Assembly (NCBI RefSeq): GCF_015670745.1
Contig: NZ_JADPCH010000001.1
Coordinates: forward strand, 124,001-188,000
Origin: Collinsella aerofaciens
GTDB taxonomy: Bacteria; Actinomycetota; Coriobacteriia; Coriobacteriales; Coriobacteriaceae
Reading direction: 5' to 3'
DNA: 64,000 nucleotides
Position 1 is the stretch's first letter. Every line of letters starts with the position of its first letter. Shown here piece by piece: positions 62,465 to 64,000 of this stretch. The notes beneath the pieces were generated by a model. That model was not told where the DNA came from, did no database searches, and was given only the letters and a program-made list of their open reading frames with translations. A program made the position numbers and the translations under genes.

Positions 62465-62496
62465 CGTCGGCGGACGAGGCGATGCGTCCGCCGACG
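62465..62496 (-). terminator. Stem-loop after the purine permease gene
   Basis: CGTCGGCGGACG (62465-62476) pairs with CGTCCGCCGACG (62485-62496). A 12-base perfect stem, 17 bases past the permease stop, with no T-run. It may slow or partly terminate transcription before ssnA. Confidence 0.55.
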
Positions 62497-62512
62497 AATA
62501 GCACCGAATTGG

Positions 62513-63907
62513 TTACTTCTTGCTCTCGGGCAAGACCAGATCCACGGCAGCGTCCTTGGCAGCATCGATGTGCTGAGCCACGACCGGCGTCTGCGGAAGG
62601 ATCAGGTTAAGGACAATGGCCATGATGGCGGTGGGGGTTACGGCATTGGAGCCGATGACGGTGGACACCCAGGCGGGCATACCCTCGCCGGCAAGGCAAC
62701 CGCTGGCCATCCAGATACCCAGGCCAAAGACGACGGAGGTGCCGACGATGGTGGTAGTGCGCTGCGTGAGGCCCTCGCGGGTGAACATGCGCACGCCGTT
62801 CATGGTGATGGTGCCAAAGACGCCGACGGTCGCGCCGCCGATGACGGGCTGCGGGATAGCGGAAAGGACGGCAGAGAGCTGCGGGAACAGACCGGCGATG
62901 GCAAAGACGGCCGCAATGATCACAAAGACCCACTTGTTGACGACCTTGTTGGAGCAGATGATGCCCACGTTCTGGCCAAGGGCGCTGGTGGGAAGACCGC
63001 CCAGCAGACCGCCGACCATAGAGGTGAGGCCCTGGGACACGATAGCGCCGGAGAGCTCGCGCTCGGTGGGCATACGGTCGATGGAGCCCAGGCAGGCGGC
63101 GGAGACGTCACCGATAACCTGGATGGCAACCATGGGGAACACGACGGCGAGGGTAATGCAGACCTCGGGATCAAACTCGAGCGCGTAGGGCATGAGCTTG
63201 GGAAGAGCGAAGACCTGAGCGGTGGCGACGCTGGAGAAGTCGATCATGCCAAAGGGGATGGAGACGATCATGCCAACGATCATGCCAAAGAACACGGATC
63301 CCAGCTTGAGCGTGCCCTTGCCAAAGTTGGCGAGCGCAAAGACCACGGCGAAGGTGATAAGAGCGACGCACCAGGCCTGCGGGGTGCCCCACAGCGGCGT
63401 ACCCATACCGCCGGCCATATACTTGACGGCCGTGGGATACAGCGAAACGCCGATGGAGAAGATGACCGTACCGGTCACGACGGGCGGGAACAGCCACTTG
63501 ATCTTGCTGTAGGCCAGACCAAAGAGGACCGCGACGGCGCCGCCGACGATCTCGCCACCCAGCAGCGCACCAAAGCTAAAGCCCGAGGCACCCATGGCCT
63601 GCAGGGCCGGCAGGAACGCGAACGAAACGCCCATGACGATGGGCAGGCCGCCGCCGATGCGACGGAAGGGAGCGAAGGCCTGAAGGGCCGTGTCGATCGC
63701 CGAAAGAATGAGCGCGACCTGGATGATGTCGGTACTCTGCTGGCTATTAAAGCCGTAGACGCCGGCCATGATGACCGCCGGGGTAATGATGCCGGCAAAC
63801 GATGCCAGTACGTGCTGAAGGGCACACGGGATCATTTCCTTAACGGGAGGCATGCCTTCGCGAGTGAACAGGGCTTCAGTGCCGTTCGTAACCGTCTCCT
63901 GGGTCAT
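62513..63907 (-). CDS. NCS2-family purine permease
   Basis: 464 residues with about 14 hydrophobic segments; nucleobase-cation symporter of the xanthine/uric acid type. The first helix has ALQHVLASF, the conserved QH pair of purine-specific members. The substrate-site motif ALGQNVG near 298-304 is also present. It would import xanthine, urate or hypoxanthine for the catabolic genes downstream. The ATG at 63907 follows AGGATTGGTGG. It is the first gene of the right purine half on this strand. Confidence 0.9.
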   Translation of the reverse strand: MTQETVTNGTEALFTREGMPPVKEMIPCALQHVLASFAGIITPAVIMAGVYGFNSQQSTDIIQVALILSAIDTALQAFAPFRRIGGGLPIVMGVSFAFLPALQAMGASGFSFGALLGGEIVGGAVAVLFGLAYSKIKWLFPPVVTGTVIFSIGVSLYPTAVKYMAGGMGTPLWGTPQAWCVALITFAVVFALANFGKGTLKLGSVFFGMIVGMIVSIPFGMIDFSSVATAQVFALPKLMPYALEFDPEVCITLAVVFPMVAIQVIGDVSAACLGSIDRMPTERELSGAIVSQGLTSMVGGLLGGLPTSALGQNVGIICSNKVVNKWVFVIIAAVFAIAGLFPQLSAVLSAIPQPVIGGATVGVFGTITMNGVRMFTREGLTQRTTTIVGTSVVFGLGIWMASGCLAGEGMPAWVSTVIGSNAVTPTAIMAIVLNLILPQTPVVAQHIDAAKDAAVDLVLPESKK

Positions 63908-64000
63908 TTGACCACCAATCCTCGAAGTAGTTGTTTTCGCATCTGACGCTCTATTGTGACGCAGTGCGGGGTTGAGGTTGTGCCTTCATTGCATATCGTA
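63908..64000. other. Upstream region of the permease, cut by the window edge
   Basis: Only 93 bases are visible. No AACRAA-N3-TTTGTT site like that before ygeX was seen. A CACAAT hexamer on the minus strand near 63952-63957 is a weak -10 candidate. Confidence 0.3.

Noticed and set aside
61313-63946. Open frame of 877 codons on the plus strand
   Set aside because: It is antisense to ssnA and the permease, whose motifs and ribosome binding sites are clear. Long antisense frames are common in GC-rich DNA, and this one has low-complexity Gly/Asp/His/Arg content.

Overview
The window looks like chromosomal DNA of a Coriobacteriia member, most probably Collinsella or a close relative. It is GC-rich, uses GTG and TTG starts freely, and stops mostly on TAG or TAA. 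Coding density is high. It carries actinobacterial-style ribosomal proteins (zinc-type S14; L31 and L17 with Ala/Lys-rich tails), an LAxTG-type surface protein, and the selenium-linked anaerobic purine gene set seen in gut anaerobes. The taxonomic call is an inference from gene content and style, not from a marker search.

Layout. 0-23 kb is housekeeping: a split transketolase, a YitT membrane protein, prfB-secA (translationally coupled), rpmE with a candidate autoregulatory leader, an ACT-domain protein, citrate synthase, two convergent Cof-type HAD phosphatases, adenine deaminase, tyrS, a U32 peptidase, a bifunctional penicillin-binding protein, argR, a glycosyltransferase and truA. 23-33 kb is the promoter-distal part of the spc/alpha ribosomal cluster, running right to left from rplE to rplQ. 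It stops abruptly upstream of rplE, so rplX, rplN and the S10 genes are not here.

33-43 kb and 54-64 kb hold two halves of one purine-degradation locus. The left half has xdhC, yqeB and yqeC (maturation of the selenium-dependent molybdenum hydroxylase), a hydantoinase, a MocA-like nucleotidyltransferase, ygeW, ygeY, ygeX and a divergent YheO-type regulator with two matching operator-like sites in front of it. The right half has the selenium-dependent xanthine dehydrogenase, a four-cluster ferredoxin, ygfK, ssnA and an NCS2 purine permease. Together they would import purines, oxidise them to xanthine/urate level, pass electrons through ferredoxin and YgfK, open the rings and recover 2,3-diaminopropionate, carbamoyl phosphate and ammonia. 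Adenine deaminase at 12-14 kb would feed the same route.

43-54.5 kb lies between the halves and looks like an accessory island. It has an unknown single-pass membrane protein, a gene with a G7 slippage tract, a sortase-type adhesin with three 131-residue repeats, an unknown helical protein, a DEDD exonuclease, two ATPases with nuclease-like C-termini and an AbiEi-like protein. Its non-coding DNA is the most unusual part. Four 23-bp iterons precede the DUF4143 ATPase and a perfect 25-bp-arm inverted repeat precedes the DUF234-like ATPase. A family of 46-bp hairpins repeated every 61-62 bp sits on both sides of the AbiEi-like gene.

Other palindromes of 60-90 bp carrying GGGAC/GTCCC or a GTTGCGGTGAAATA core occur at gene 3' ends across the window and resemble REP-type elements. 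No rRNA, tRNA, CRISPR array, transposase or integrase was recognised.
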